Positions 51,765-60,726 of a DNA stretch of 64,000 nucleotides are shown piece by piece. The position numbers and the translations under genes are program-made. The notes under the pieces were generated by a model, which had not been told where the DNA came from, ran no database searches, and saw only the letters and a program-made list of their open reading frames with translations. This DNA comes from Ekhidna sp964289745 (GTDB lineage Bacteria; Bacteroidota; Bacteroidia; Cytophagales; Cyclobacteriaceae). Location of the stretch: assembly GCA_964289745.1 (NCBI GenBank), contig CAXYMM010000001.1, positions 930,001 through 994,000 on the forward strand, in the 5' to 3' direction. Position 1 is the first letter of the stretch, and each line of letters begins with the position of its first letter.

Positions 51765-52571
51765 TTAATTTTTAGTTCTGCGTTTCAGTTGCCTTTTATA
51801 CTCTTTTACAGCCCTATAAATGCCCGAAGCAATATATGTTTGCACTTCTGGGTCATTTAATTCTTGCTCTTCTACAGGATTGGAAAGGTAGCCAATTTCT
51901 ACTAAGACACTGGGCATGGCGGTACTCCAGAGTACATAAAGACTTGATTGTTTTACGCCGTAACTTTTCCTGCCTGCCCTAGTCTTCAATTGTTCATCAA
52001 TAAGGCTAGCCAGAATTAGACTGTTTTCTTGATAGGCAGACTGAGTTAGATTATACAGGATGTATGATTCCTCTGATTTTGGATCAAAATCATAGTGCTT
52101 TTCATAGTCTTCTTCTAGCAAGATTACAGAGTTTTCTCTTTTAGCTACCTCAAGCGCACGTTCTGTATTTTGAACTCCCATCACATATACCTCTACGCCT
52201 TTTATAGCTCGCTTCCTAGATATTGGCGTGCTTCTTGGTAAGGAATTTGCATGAATCGACACAAACAAATCTGCATTTTGCCCATTGGCGATACCCGGAC
52301 GATCTTTGGCATGAATAAAAGAATCACCTTTTCTCGTATAGATTACTTTTACACCTTCGATATTTTTTTCGAGGTACTGACCCACCATATTGGAAACCTT
52401 CAGAGCAATGTCTTTTTCCTTAGTATAGGTGCCCAGGGTGCCAGGATCCTTCCCACCATGACCAGCATCGATCACAATTTTCGTAACGACAGAGAGGGGC
52501 TTACCTGTAGGACTGAAAGATGCAAGTAACAATAAAAGGCTAAGGAAAAGTAGAATCGATAGATTTCTCAC
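51765..52571 (-). CDS. N-acetylmuramoyl-L-alanine amidase (AmiC-type)
   Basis: 268 residues: signal peptide (NLSILLFLSLLLLLASF), then the Amidase_3 fold. Zinc ligands are H38 in VIDAGHGGKDPGTL, the Glu/His in LFVSIHANSLP and E in SVLVEIGYLSNPVEEQ. It cleaves peptidoglycan between muramic acid and the stem peptide in the periplasm. The diverging lptD-type gene 169 bases away is a common Bacteroidota arrangement. Confidence 0.94.
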   Translation of the reverse strand: MRNLSILLFLSLLLLLASFSPTGKPLSVVTKIVIDAGHGGKDPGTLGTYTKEKDIALKVSNMVGQYLEKNIEGVKVIYTRKGDSFIHAKDRPGIANGQNADLFVSIHANSLPRSTPISRKRAIKGVEVYVMGVQNTERALEVAKRENSVILLEEDYEKHYDFDPKSEESYILYNLTQSAYQENSLILASLIDEQLKTRAGRKSYGVKQSSLYVLWSTAMPSVLVEIGYLSNPVEEQELNDPEVQTYIASGIYRAVKEYKRQLKRRTKN

Positions 52572-52739
52572 AGTTTTTATTTTCTAAAATGAAATACTTT
52601 TACACGAAACTTAAGGTCATTTACGATCAAATAAAGTCTACGCCTCCGTTATGGACAAAAAATCCGCCATTCATCTGGTTGAACAAACACCTCAAAGATA
52701 ATTTGGTCTTAGTTTTTTATCAAAAAATGATTTAAAAGG

Positions 52740-55487
52740 TTGAAGGAGAGCTACCTCATTTTTTTAATATTTTTAGCTTCTTTGGCTAACGCTCAAGAAA
52801 TAGATAGTATTCGCTATGCGCCTTTAGATAGCACTTCATTTTCGCAAAATCCTCGGCTCGACTCCTTGGTTTTAGACTCTGCAAAGGTGGATTCTATTTT
52901 TTTAACCCCACAACGAAGAAGTGATATCGAAACTACCATAAACTATAGCTCACGTGATTCAATACGATTCAATGCACAATCACAGGAGGTTTTCATGTTT
53001 GGAGAATCATACATTGATTATGATGAAATCACACTTGAGGCTGAAAGAACTAATGTAAACTGGAGAAGACGAACCATACATGCGCACTACATAACAGATA
53101 CCACAGGGAAAAAAATTGGAAAGCCTGTTTACACAGATGGACTGGATGTTTACGCTACGAACGACATTATTTACAATTTCAAAAGCAAGCGAGCACTCAT
53201 AAAAGGAGTGGTTACAGAAAAAGATGCGGCCTTTATGCATGGCGATGATGTAAAGAAAAATGCCAAAAATGAGCTTTTTATAAGGGGAGCAAGCTACACT
53301 ACTTGTAATTTGGAGAATCCTCACTTCGAAGTCAAGTCTAAACAACTGAAGGTAATCCCTGGCAACAAGGTAGTTTCTGGTCCTTTCATTATGAAATTCA
53401 GAGATTTGCCTACTCCGCTTGCCTTTCCCTTTGGGATGTTTCCACAACCTAAAAAGAAAGCCTCTGGCATCCTTTTTCCCTCGTATGGAGAAGAAAACAG
53501 AAGAGGGTTTTTCTTGCGCGATGGTGGCTACTATTTTGCTATCAGTGATTATGTAGATGTCAGAATTACAGGAGACATCTATTCGAAAGGAAGCAATGCA
53601 GTATCTTTTAATAGCAACTATATTAAAAGATACTCGCATCGAGGCAACTTCAATTTTTCGTACACCAAGTCTGTAACTGATAATTTGGAAAATCCTATTG
53701 AAATAAACGACTATTGGGTTCGGTGGAATCACACCCCGCAATCCAAATCCAGTTCCAGCTTCTCGGCCTCTGTATCGGCAGGTACTTCTTCTTACAACTC
53801 TAACAATAACCTGATCAATCAGGATTTTTCTAGAAGTATAAATTCACGGTTCACTTCTAATATTTCCTATCGAAACAGCCTGCCAAGAACGCCCTTCAAC
53901 ATGTCATTAAACCTAAGGCACAACCAAAATTTACAAACTAAAATCGTGAACCTGACGCTTCCAGACTTTACCCTAAATATGAATCGTATTTATCCTTTCA
54001 AGAGCATCGTAAAGTCAAGTAAGTCGCCTTTATCCAAACTAAACTTTAGTCATAATTTTGTGTCAAGAAATGAGATAAGCAATGGTCCTGTTAGGAGGTT
54101 ATCTGGATTTAAAATTGCAAATGCAGATCCTTTAGCCGATTCAACGCTCTCTTTTAATTCTAAAAATTTTTCGACGATTTTGAACCGGTCTAAAATCGGG
54201 GGTCAACACTCGGTACCAATTTCTACTTCGATTACATTCTTAAAATATTTCACATTAAACCCATCTTTCAACTACAAAGAACTGTGGTATACCAAAGAGC
54301 TAGACTTTACTTACGTTGGTGATAATCAAGTAAGAATTGACACTATTCACGGCTTTAGTAGAGCAGGAAGCTGGTCGTCTAGTGCCTCACTAAATACACG
54401 GGTGTATGGCACTGTATTTTTTAAGAAAGGGGTAATCCAGGCAGTACGCCATGTGATGACTCCAAGTGTATCCTTTAGTTATCGCCCTGATTTTTCCGAT
54501 CCAAAATACGGGGTATATCGAGATGTAAGAGTAAACGAGGAAGGAAACACCCGAACATTGAGCAAATATGAAGGATTTCTATTCGGCTCACCCGCTGGAG
54601 GTGAAAGCAAAACATTGAGTTTCTCGCTTTCAAATAATATTGAAATGAAACTGGCAAGTAAAAAAGACACAGTCACAGGCTCAAAAAAGATCAAGATTTT
54701 CGACAACCTTGGGTTAAGCTCTGGGTATAATTTGGCGGTTGACTCCTTTAAATTGAGTAACATCAACATTAATGCAAGGACTTCCTTTTTTCAAAACAAA
54801 CTTTCTGTGAACTTTACTGGAACACTTGACCCTTATGAGTACCGACTTATTTCAGAAACCTTTAACTCAGACGGTACCCGCTCTGTAGTACAGCGCAGAT
54901 TAGATCGGTATGCATGGAATTATGGGAATGGACTAGGCAAGCTCTCTAATATGAATGTATCCTTGGGTTTAAACTTAAGACCCAAGAAAAGTTCGAAAAA
55001 AAAGGATTCGGGGTATAGAGAAACTGATGCCTTTCAACAAGGAACTGGCGTAGTAGCACCAGAAGACAACGTGAACTTTGAAGGATATACCGAAGACGAA
55101 AAAGAGGAATTAAGACGCATTCAAGATAACCCGAATGAATACATCGATTTCAGCATCCCATGGACTTTGCGCATGCAATATTCCATTAATAGGCGGCAAA
55201 CTGGCTTTGAAGATCCCAACATCACACAGAGTTTCCAATTTAGCGGTTCGCTAGGGCTGACAGAAAAAACCCAAATTACCTTCAATTCAGGGTATGATTT
55301 TGAAGCTAAAGATTTTACTACTACACGAGTTGGAGTAAGCAGAGACTTACATTGCTGGTCTATGAATTTTGACTGGGTTCCTTTCGGGAGGTTTCAATCA
55401 TACTTCTTCTCCATAAGAGTAAAATCAGATTTGCTAAAAGACCTCAAATGGGACAAAAGAAGAAGTTTTTTCGATTTCTTTAATTGA
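52740..55487 (+). CDS. LptD/Ostalpha-type LPS assembly outer-membrane protein
   Basis: 915 residues from TTG 52740 (MKESYLIFLIFLASLANAQ, signal peptide). The N-terminal part is an OstA/LPS-transport-like jellyroll (INYSSRDSIRFNAQSQEVFM; ALIKGVVTEKDAAFMHGDDV), with FPFGMFPQPKKKASGILFP typical of bacteroidete LptD-like proteins. A long beta-barrel follows, ending DKRRSFFDFFN. It should insert LPS in the outer-membrane outer leaflet. Partner lptE was not recognised nearby. The neighbourhood of amiC and mlaD fits an envelope role. Confidence 0.9.
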   Translation: MKESYLIFLIFLASLANAQEIDSIRYAPLDSTSFSQNPRLDSLVLDSAKVDSIFLTPQRRSDIETTINYSSRDSIRFNAQSQEVFMFGESYIDYDEITLEAERTNVNWRRRTIHAHYITDTTGKKIGKPVYTDGLDVYATNDIIYNFKSKRALIKGVVTEKDAAFMHGDDVKKNAKNELFIRGASYTTCNLENPHFEVKSKQLKVIPGNKVVSGPFIMKFRDLPTPLAFPFGMFPQPKKKASGILFPSYGEENRRGFFLRDGGYYFAISDYVDVRITGDIYSKGSNAVSFNSNYIKRYSHRGNFNFSYTKSVTDNLENPIEINDYWVRWNHTPQSKSSSSFSASVSAGTSSYNSNNNLINQDFSRSINSRFTSNISYRNSLPRTPFNMSLNLRHNQNLQTKIVNLTLPDFTLNMNRIYPFKSIVKSSKSPLSKLNFSHNFVSRNEISNGPVRRLSGFKIANADPLADSTLSFNSKNFSTILNRSKIGGQHSVPISTSITFLKYFTLNPSFNYKELWYTKELDFTYVGDNQVRIDTIHGFSRAGSWSSSASLNTRVYGTVFFKKGVIQAVRHVMTPSVSFSYRPDFSDPKYGVYRDVRVNEEGNTRTLSKYEGFLFGSPAGGESKTLSFSLSNNIEMKLASKKDTVTGSKKIKIFDNLGLSSGYNLAVDSFKLSNININARTSFFQNKLSVNFTGTLDPYEYRLISETFNSDGTRSVVQRRLDRYAWNYGNGLGKLSNMNVSLGLNLRPKKSSKKKDSGYRETDAFQQGTGVVAPEDNVNFEGYTEDEKEELRRIQDNPNEYIDFSIPWTLRMQYSINRRQTGFEDPNITQSFQFSGSLGLTEKTQITFNSGYDFEAKDFTTTRVGVSRDLHCWSMNFDWVPFGRFQSYFFSIRVKSDLLKDLKWDKRRSFFDFFN

Positions 55488-55640
55488 TTCTGTTGTTCAA
55501 ATAATATTATAATATCAGAAATGTGTTTTTTCCACGATTATATTTTTACAATTACGGAATAATTCATCCCTTTTTAACCTGAAGATGTGTTTTTTCGTAC
55601 AAATGTGTTATTTTTGAATAATCTACTGATTAATTCTGAG

Positions 55641-55778
55641 ATGGGAAAAAGGAGAAATAACTGGATCAACCTCAAAAGCATTATCCACTATGTTTTCTAC
55701 GACATTTGGAGGAGTATATGGAAATTTTTACTAAAAAGACAGAATAGATTTCATAAAGACAATACTTTAAAACCTTAA
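55641..55778 (+). CDS. Small basic protein of unknown function
   Basis: 45 residues from ATG 55641 (MGKRRNNWINLKSIIHYVFY, then DIWRSIWKFLLKRQNRF); a GTG at 55587 could give 63. The start is favoured because a perfect -7 box (TATTTTTG, 55609-55616) would place transcription start near 55623, leaving an 18-base leader. A terminator follows 30 bases after the stop. The protein is basic with an amphipathic or membrane-touching centre (IIHYVFYDIWRSIWKFL). Unknown family. Confidence 0.5.
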   Translation: MGKRRNNWINLKSIIHYVFYDIWRSIWKFLLKRQNRFHKDNTLKP

Positions 55779-55810
55779 GAATTAAGTATCCTATCTTTTG
55801 AATTATTCGT

Positions 55811-55840
55811 AAAGCCAGCGTAGCTGACTTTTTTATTTTT
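55811..55840 (+). terminator. Terminator of the small gene
   Basis: AAAGCCAGC-GTA-GCTGACTTT forms a stem (one mismatch) followed by a T-rich run. Confidence 0.7.
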
Positions 55841-55915
55841 CAAGGATCGTGACAATATTTTTCTATAAAAAATTTTTCTTTAGACAATCATCTCTTTTCT
55901 GACTGCATCACGTCT

Positions 55916-56331
55916 ATGAAAGTTCAAAATATGTTGCAAATCAATAAGTCGCCAACTGACGAGGAATTAATTAGAGAATGCCCTAAAGGGAAGTCATCTG
56001 CATAGCGAAAGTTATATGATAGGTTGACCCCAAAAATGCTTGGCGTTTGTCCTCGATATATACAAAGATCGTATCGAGGCAGAGCATGTAATGATAGAAA
56101 GCATAGTGAAAGTATTTAAAAAATAAGACAGTTTAAAGGATACAGAAGCTTTGAAGGTTGGGTTAGACGTATTGTTTTCAATGACTGCCTAATGTATATC
56201 AGAAAAAATACCAATATGTCTTTAGAGATAGACATTGAGGAGAGTCATGCTAAAGACGCTAAAAAATCTTCTGGAAAAAGGATAAGTATCGAAGAAAAAC
56301 TTATAACGGTGAACAATAAAAATGACGTATA
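55916..56331 (+). pseudogene. Broken ECF-type RNA polymerase sigma factor gene
   Basis: From ATG 55916 the frame reads SPTDEELIRECPKGKSSA, then TAG (56003), then RKLYDRLTPKMLGVCPRYI, matching sigma-70 region 2 of bacteroidete ECF factors (DEELIxECLKGNxxAQRKLYDRFAPKMxGVCxRY). A second frame continues YKDRIEAEHVMIESIVKVFK (region 2.3-2.4), a stop, and a third frame FKGYRSFEGWVRRIVFNDCL, then MYIRKN. The DNA-binding region 4 is missing. Two stops and at least two frameshifts show decay. It precedes a beta-barrel gene it might once have controlled. Confidence 0.85.
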
Positions 56332-56532
56332 AAACTTCCAGTCGAGCAATGGCAACACCCCTCAACAAGGTAGCAGATAGTACTGCAATTTTTAACAAAA
56401 TTATCACTTTTGCTGGCAAAATCGATCTGAGAGAAATGCTGGCTGACATGAAAACAGCTAAAGACAATTTCCTCAACGGCAGTCTTAAAAATTCCAGAAA
56501 ACGAAGCGCACGAAACCCTTATTAAAAAATAA
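56322..56532 (+). pseudogene. Fragmentary coding remains between the sigma remnant and the barrel gene
   Basis: A 67-codon frame (MTYKTSSRAMATPLNKVADS) covers 56322-56525, but its end reads more naturally in another frame (TAVLKIPENEAHETLIKK, stop at 56530-56532). The position after an ECF sigma gene suggests a former anti-sigma or sensor gene; this is inference, as no motif is recognised. Confidence 0.35.
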
Positions 56533-56545
56533 TACTAAAGATAAA

Positions 56546-57685
56546 ATGGACAAATTAAAGTATTCAATCAAAGCCCTGGTCAAAAGCAAGACCGTTAAGA
56601 CTTTCCTTTTAAATATAACGGCAGTATCCTTTTGTATGGCCGCTCCAAATTTAATTAGAAATGATACGGTGATTATCGAGTTGGATAACTCAAGTAAGAT
56701 TTTCATTATCACTAAAAGTCAAAGTGAACTAGCATCTCTTGAAGAATATGACATTAATCAAATGATTCGAGATTTGAATGATCAACTTTCAGATTCAGTA
56801 GAATACCTAGAAATAGACGGTGGAAAGGTCTATGTAAATGAAGAAAACGTTGAAATGAAGGATTGGGAAGTAAACAACGATAAGGTGAACATCAAGCTCG
56901 GCGGACTGGAAATAGATGTGGACACAGATGAAATTGATGATTGGGATGATGATTGGGAAAAAAGTAAAAAAGTGACACATCTCTCTGATCCTCCTAAAGG
57001 AACCACACATCATTTTAACCTTGACTTGGGAATCAACAATTGGATGGAGGGTGGTCAATTCCCAGATGGGGATAACGCACCTTATACCGTAAAACCTTTT
57101 GGTTCGTGGTATGTGGCACTCAAGAGCATAAATAGAACCTGGATTAGAGATCCTCTTTTGCTGGATTGGGGCATTGGCGTAAGTTGGTACAATTGGAAAA
57201 TGCAAGATGCTGATGTGCAAATTTCCGAAAAACCTGAAATGATTGAGTTTAATCTAGCGGTTGACCCCATCAGCGGCATTAAAAGCAAACTCACCGCTTC
57301 GTATATAAATGTACACATGATTCCAATGTTTGACTTATCGAGAGGTAGAAAAAAGGTAACGAGTTACCGATCTTCTGGTCTAAAAATCAAAAGATACACC
57401 AAAACGGGGTTTCGTTTTGGGGCAGGAGTTTATGCGGGCTATCGGATAGCTAGCCATGCCAAATTTCGATTCAAAAACAACGGAAGTAGTAAAAAAAACA
57501 AAGAATCGGATAACTTTTTTCTAGAAAACTTCCGGTACGGAGTAAGGGGTCAAGTAGGCTGGAAAGGTGTAGAACTATTTGTCATGTATGACCTGAACGA
57601 GGTCTTCGCCTCAGGCAGAGGCCCCATTAATGCAGATGGCCAAAATGCAAAGCTTAATGCCATCACTTTTGGTATCACACTCTGA
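56546..57685 (+). CDS. Outer-membrane beta-barrel protein
   Basis: 379 residues. The N-terminal segment KTFLLNITAVSFCMAAPN acts as signal sequence (preceded by a basic 18-residue head). An acidic periplasmic region (~55-150) with DVDTDEIDDWDDDWEKS follows, then a barrel-like half with alternating aromatic residues (HHFNLDLGINNWMEGGQFPD; VELFVMYDLNEVFASGRGP) ending AITFGITL. The GVYAGYRIASHAKFRF turn resembles PorT-like barrels. Cargo unknown. It follows the decayed ECF sigma locus, a common pairing. Confidence 0.78.
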   Translation: MDKLKYSIKALVKSKTVKTFLLNITAVSFCMAAPNLIRNDTVIIELDNSSKIFIITKSQSELASLEEYDINQMIRDLNDQLSDSVEYLEIDGGKVYVNEENVEMKDWEVNNDKVNIKLGGLEIDVDTDEIDDWDDDWEKSKKVTHLSDPPKGTTHHFNLDLGINNWMEGGQFPDGDNAPYTVKPFGSWYVALKSINRTWIRDPLLLDWGIGVSWYNWKMQDADVQISEKPEMIEFNLAVDPISGIKSKLTASYINVHMIPMFDLSRGRKKVTSYRSSGLKIKRYTKTGFRFGAGVYAGYRIASHAKFRFKNNGSSKKNKESDNFFLENFRYGVRGQVGWKGVELFVMYDLNEVFASGRGPINADGQNAKLNAITFGITL

Positions 57686-58049
57686 ACACCCCACTCTTAA
57701 ACTAGCTATGATACTCACCAAATTGAGTGTCATGCAGTTTACTCCGCTCTTTCCGAGAGATAATTTTAAGTTGCGAGCAACTCGGTCTTCGGAAGACCTA
57801 AAAATCGATGATTGAGCAAGGACAGCAAAGTATATGATTACAAAAAGATAATGAGCAGTTAGCCACAATGACAGCAACGCAATCAAGCAAATAGCTTCAT
57901 GAAAAAGGTATTTTTTATCTCAACGCCCTTAAATTCTATCAATTTCTCAAAGAAATTTTCTCTCTCAGCTTGTAATCAAACCTTTTATCCTTCCAAACCA
58001 TCCAAATTCAAGAACATAGAAAGCAGAGATGTTAGAAATAAGATAATCA
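57686..58049. other. Spacer with no gene seen
   Basis: 364 bases between the right-going barrel gene and the left-going small gene. A 91-codon minus frame (57611-57886) and plus frames (57630-57815, 57899-58132) run through it, but none looks coding. Confidence 0.4.
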
Positions 58050-58205
58050 TTACCAAAGTCTCAGAAACAAGAGGTTTTTTATTTGAGCCGTCTCTATATC
58101 TTCAAAAATTAGAAAAAAAAGGACTAATGTAATTGCAATGATGCCATGATAAATCCAGTAGACCCGATGATGGGAGTATGACCAACTAGTGAACCTAAAC
58201 TTCAT
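58050..58205 (-). CDS. Small membrane protein of unknown function
   Basis: 51 residues from ATG 58205, beginning MKFRFTSWSYSHHRVYWIYH, with one membrane segment (IIAITLVLFFLIFE) and a short Gln/Lys/Leu tail. It begins 8 bases after the ferredoxin-reductase stop on the same strand, so it is probably co-transcribed. I do not recognise the family; it could also be the N-terminal piece of a truncated protein. Confidence 0.5.
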   Translation of the reverse strand: MKFRFTSWSYSHHRVYWIYHGIIAITLVLFFLIFEDIETAQIKNLLFLRLW

Positions 58206-58213
58206 TCTTCTAC

Positions 58214-59284
58214 CTAACCTATTTCAATAACAATTTTATTGGAGAGTGGCTTACTAACACAGGTAAGCACATATCCTTCATCAAGTTCTTCTTGAGAAAG
58301 GCCCTCCGCTTCGTCAATTGTTACATTACCTTCTAGGCATTTTCCTCGACATGCGGTACACATACCGCTTTGGCAAGAGTATGGCATATCCAATCCATTA
58401 TCCAATGCCTTTTCAAGAATATTCATGCCTTTTTTTACCGTAATGGCATACTCCTCCCCTTCAAGTTTAATCATTACCTCACTCTCGGTAGTTTCTACAT
58501 CGATAATATCGGTTGGTGAGGTTTTACCCGCTTCAAAGCTCTCCATCATAATATTTTTCTTGTTTGTTCCGATATCAGCAAGTCCTTTTGATACAATGTC
58601 CATCATAGGATCGGGACCACAAATGTAAAACTCCGTCTCGCTGTTCGTTTCAATTTCATCACAGATATCGACAATCATCTCTTGTGTAGGACGACCCTTA
58701 TACCGTGTATCATCCTCTTCCAAAATGTGAATAATTTCAAATCGATCTTTGTATTTTAGGGAAAGTGATTTAATCAGGTCTTTGAAAATGATGTATTCTT
58801 CACTTCGGTTTCCGTAAACCAATGAAACCTTGCTTTGAGGCTCTTTAATTAAAATAGTTCGGAGTATGGACATCAAAGGGGTAATTCCACTTCCACCCCC
58901 AAAAAATACAGCCTGACGCTTATTGTCTTCTTTGTACGTGGTTGTAAACATACCCATGGGTTGCATGATCTGCACCTGATCACCGCTTTTGAACCTATCA
59001 TTAATGTGATTGGACATGGCTCCACCCAGCACTCTCTTTACCGTTACGGCGGGGTACTTATCTTCATATGGGGTGGTACATAAAGAATATGCCCTTCTGA
59101 TTTTCTTACCATCTACTTCGTCTATAACGGTAATAAACTGCCCAGGCTCGTATTCAAATCCTTCAGGTTTTTCAAAAACAACATTTACCGCATCGGTAGC
59201 CACATTCACCACCTCTCTAATCCTTAGCGATAAATAACGGTCGTTCTTCTTCTCCGATTTTTTTTTGAATAATGAAAATGCCAT
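58214..59284 (-). CDS. Ferredoxin-NAD(P)H-type oxidoreductase with C-terminal 2Fe-2S domain (PaaE-like)
   Basis: 356 residues from ATG 59284 (MAFSLFKKKSEKKNDRYLSL); an ORF from 59344 adds an unlikely head. FAD-binding RAYSLCTTPYE, NAD-binding FFGGGSGITPLMSIL and ICGPDPMMD are followed by a plant-type ferredoxin domain with CxxxxCxxC...C (YSCQSGMCTACRGKCLEG, VLTCVS). This is the PaaE-like group, which passes electrons from NAD(P)H to an oxygenase. No oxygenase subunits are adjacent, so the partner is unknown. Confidence 0.92.
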   Translation of the reverse strand: MAFSLFKKKSEKKNDRYLSLRIREVVNVATDAVNVVFEKPEGFEYEPGQFITVIDEVDGKKIRRAYSLCTTPYEDKYPAVTVKRVLGGAMSNHINDRFKSGDQVQIMQPMGMFTTTYKEDNKRQAVFFGGGSGITPLMSILRTILIKEPQSKVSLVYGNRSEEYIIFKDLIKSLSLKYKDRFEIIHILEEDDTRYKGRPTQEMIVDICDEIETNSETEFYICGPDPMMDIVSKGLADIGTNKKNIMMESFEAGKTSPTDIIDVETTESEVMIKLEGEEYAITVKKGMNILEKALDNGLDMPYSCQSGMCTACRGKCLEGNVTIDEAEGLSQEELDEGYVLTCVSKPLSNKIVIEIG

Positions 59285-59348
59285 GCTTAAAAATTTATTT
59301 ATCGGTGTATATGTGTTAATCTGCAGAAAACAAATTAACTGCATAAGG

Positions 59349-59356
59349 TAATTTTG
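59349..59356 (+). promoter_or_regulatory. Bacteroidota -7 box for purB
   Basis: TAATTTTG fits TAnnTTTG perfectly; the start would lie near 59363, leaving about 15 bases of leader before purB. No -33 TTTG is at the usual distance. Confidence 0.45.
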
Positions 59357-59378
59357 TGTTCAATTTTCAAACGAAATA

Positions 59379-60722
59379 ATGGATTTTAATCAATTAGTGA
59401 GCATCTCTCCGATCGATGGTCGATACAGAAGAGTGGTTTCTCAACTTTCTGAGTACTTCTCGGAAAAAGCCCTGATTCAATATCGAGTTAAAGTAGAAAT
59501 ACTCTATTTCATCTCTTTATATGAGAGTGGTATCGAACAGTTGGCAAAGTATGATGATAGCAAGTCGGAAAAACTCATTAAAATTTACGAGGATTTCTCG
59601 CTTGAAGATGCTGAAAAAATCAAGGGAATAGAGCGAACCATCAATCACGATGTAAAAGCCGTTGAATATTTCATTAAAGAAAAATTTGATGAATTAGGCT
59701 TAACCTCACTTAAAGAATTCATTCACTTTGGGCTTACCTCTCAAGATATTAACAATACTGCGATTCCGCTTTCTATAAAAGATGCGCTTATTGAAATCAT
59801 TATCCCAAAACTGGAATCGATTATTCAGGAACTGAAACAAAAAGTAAACAAATGGAGTGGCATTTCTATGCTAGCAAGAACTCATGGACAGCCTGCATCC
59901 CCCACCCGGCTAGGAAAAGAAATCGATGTTTTTGTTTCGAGACTTGAAGTTCAATTAAAACAGCTAAAGCAAGTACCCTTCTCAGCAAAGTTTGGTGGCG
60001 CAACGGGTAATTTTAACGCACATTTTATTGCCTACCCAAAGCACGATTGGCATCAATTTGGAAATGCTTTTGTCCGAGATAAGCTTGGGTTAGTAAGAAG
60101 CAGCCCCACTACTCAGATAGAGCATTATGACAACCTGGCGGCACTTTTTGACGCTTTTAAAAGAATAAACACCATCTTGATAGACCTTAGCAGAGACGTA
60201 TGGCAATACATTTCTATGAATTATTTCACCCAAACGATCTCTCAAAACGAGGTGGGTTCTTCTGCCATGCCACATAAAGTGAATCCTATTGACTTTGAAA
60301 ACGCTGAAGGAAATTTTGGCATCGCAAATGCGCTCTTTGAATACCTGAGTGCCAAACTTCCAATCTCCAGACTTCAAAGAGACCTAACAGACTCCACTGT
60401 TTTAAGAAATATTGGCGTGCCTATGGCGCATACTTACATTGCTTTTAGCTCGCTTCAAAAAGGACTCTCGAAAATTCACGCCAATGAAGCGTGCATAAAG
60501 GCAGACCTTGAAAATAATTGGGCTGTAGTAGCAGAGGCTATACAGACGGTCTTAAGAAGAGAAGGTTATCCAAAACCTTACGAGGCATTAAAAGAATTTA
60601 CCCGATCAAATGAATTCATAACCAGTCAATCGATTAATTCATTTGTTCAAGGATTAGATGTAAGCGATGTTGTCAAGGCTGAGTTATTGGATATTACCCC
60701 ATATAACTATGTGGGGAAATAA
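59379..60722 (+). CDS. purB: Adenylosuccinate lyase
   Basis: 447 residues. The family signature is GSSAMPHKVNPIDFENAEGN near residue 288, with LARTHGQPASPTRLGKE (catalytic His) and IHFGLTSQDINNTAIPLSI. It catalyses two beta-eliminations in purine synthesis: SAICAR to AICAR and adenylosuccinate to AMP, releasing fumarate. It converges on pyrB four bases away. Confidence 0.96.
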   Translation: MDFNQLVSISPIDGRYRRVVSQLSEYFSEKALIQYRVKVEILYFISLYESGIEQLAKYDDSKSEKLIKIYEDFSLEDAEKIKGIERTINHDVKAVEYFIKEKFDELGLTSLKEFIHFGLTSQDINNTAIPLSIKDALIEIIIPKLESIIQELKQKVNKWSGISMLARTHGQPASPTRLGKEIDVFVSRLEVQLKQLKQVPFSAKFGGATGNFNAHFIAYPKHDWHQFGNAFVRDKLGLVRSSPTTQIEHYDNLAALFDAFKRINTILIDLSRDVWQYISMNYFTQTISQNEVGSSAMPHKVNPIDFENAEGNFGIANALFEYLSAKLPISRLQRDLTDSTVLRNIGVPMAHTYIAFSSLQKGLSKIHANEACIKADLENNWAVVAEAIQTVLRREGYPKPYEALKEFTRSNEFITSQSINSFVQGLDVSDVVKAELLDITPYNYVGK

Positions 60723-60726
60723 TTTA

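Noticed and set aside
53007..53741. 244-codon minus-strand ORF
   Set aside because: Antisense to the LptD-type gene; no recognisable motif.
57899..58132. 77-codon plus-strand ORF starting MKKVFFISTPLNSINF
   Set aside because: Runs antisense to the better-placed small membrane gene at 58050-58205 and has no family resemblance.
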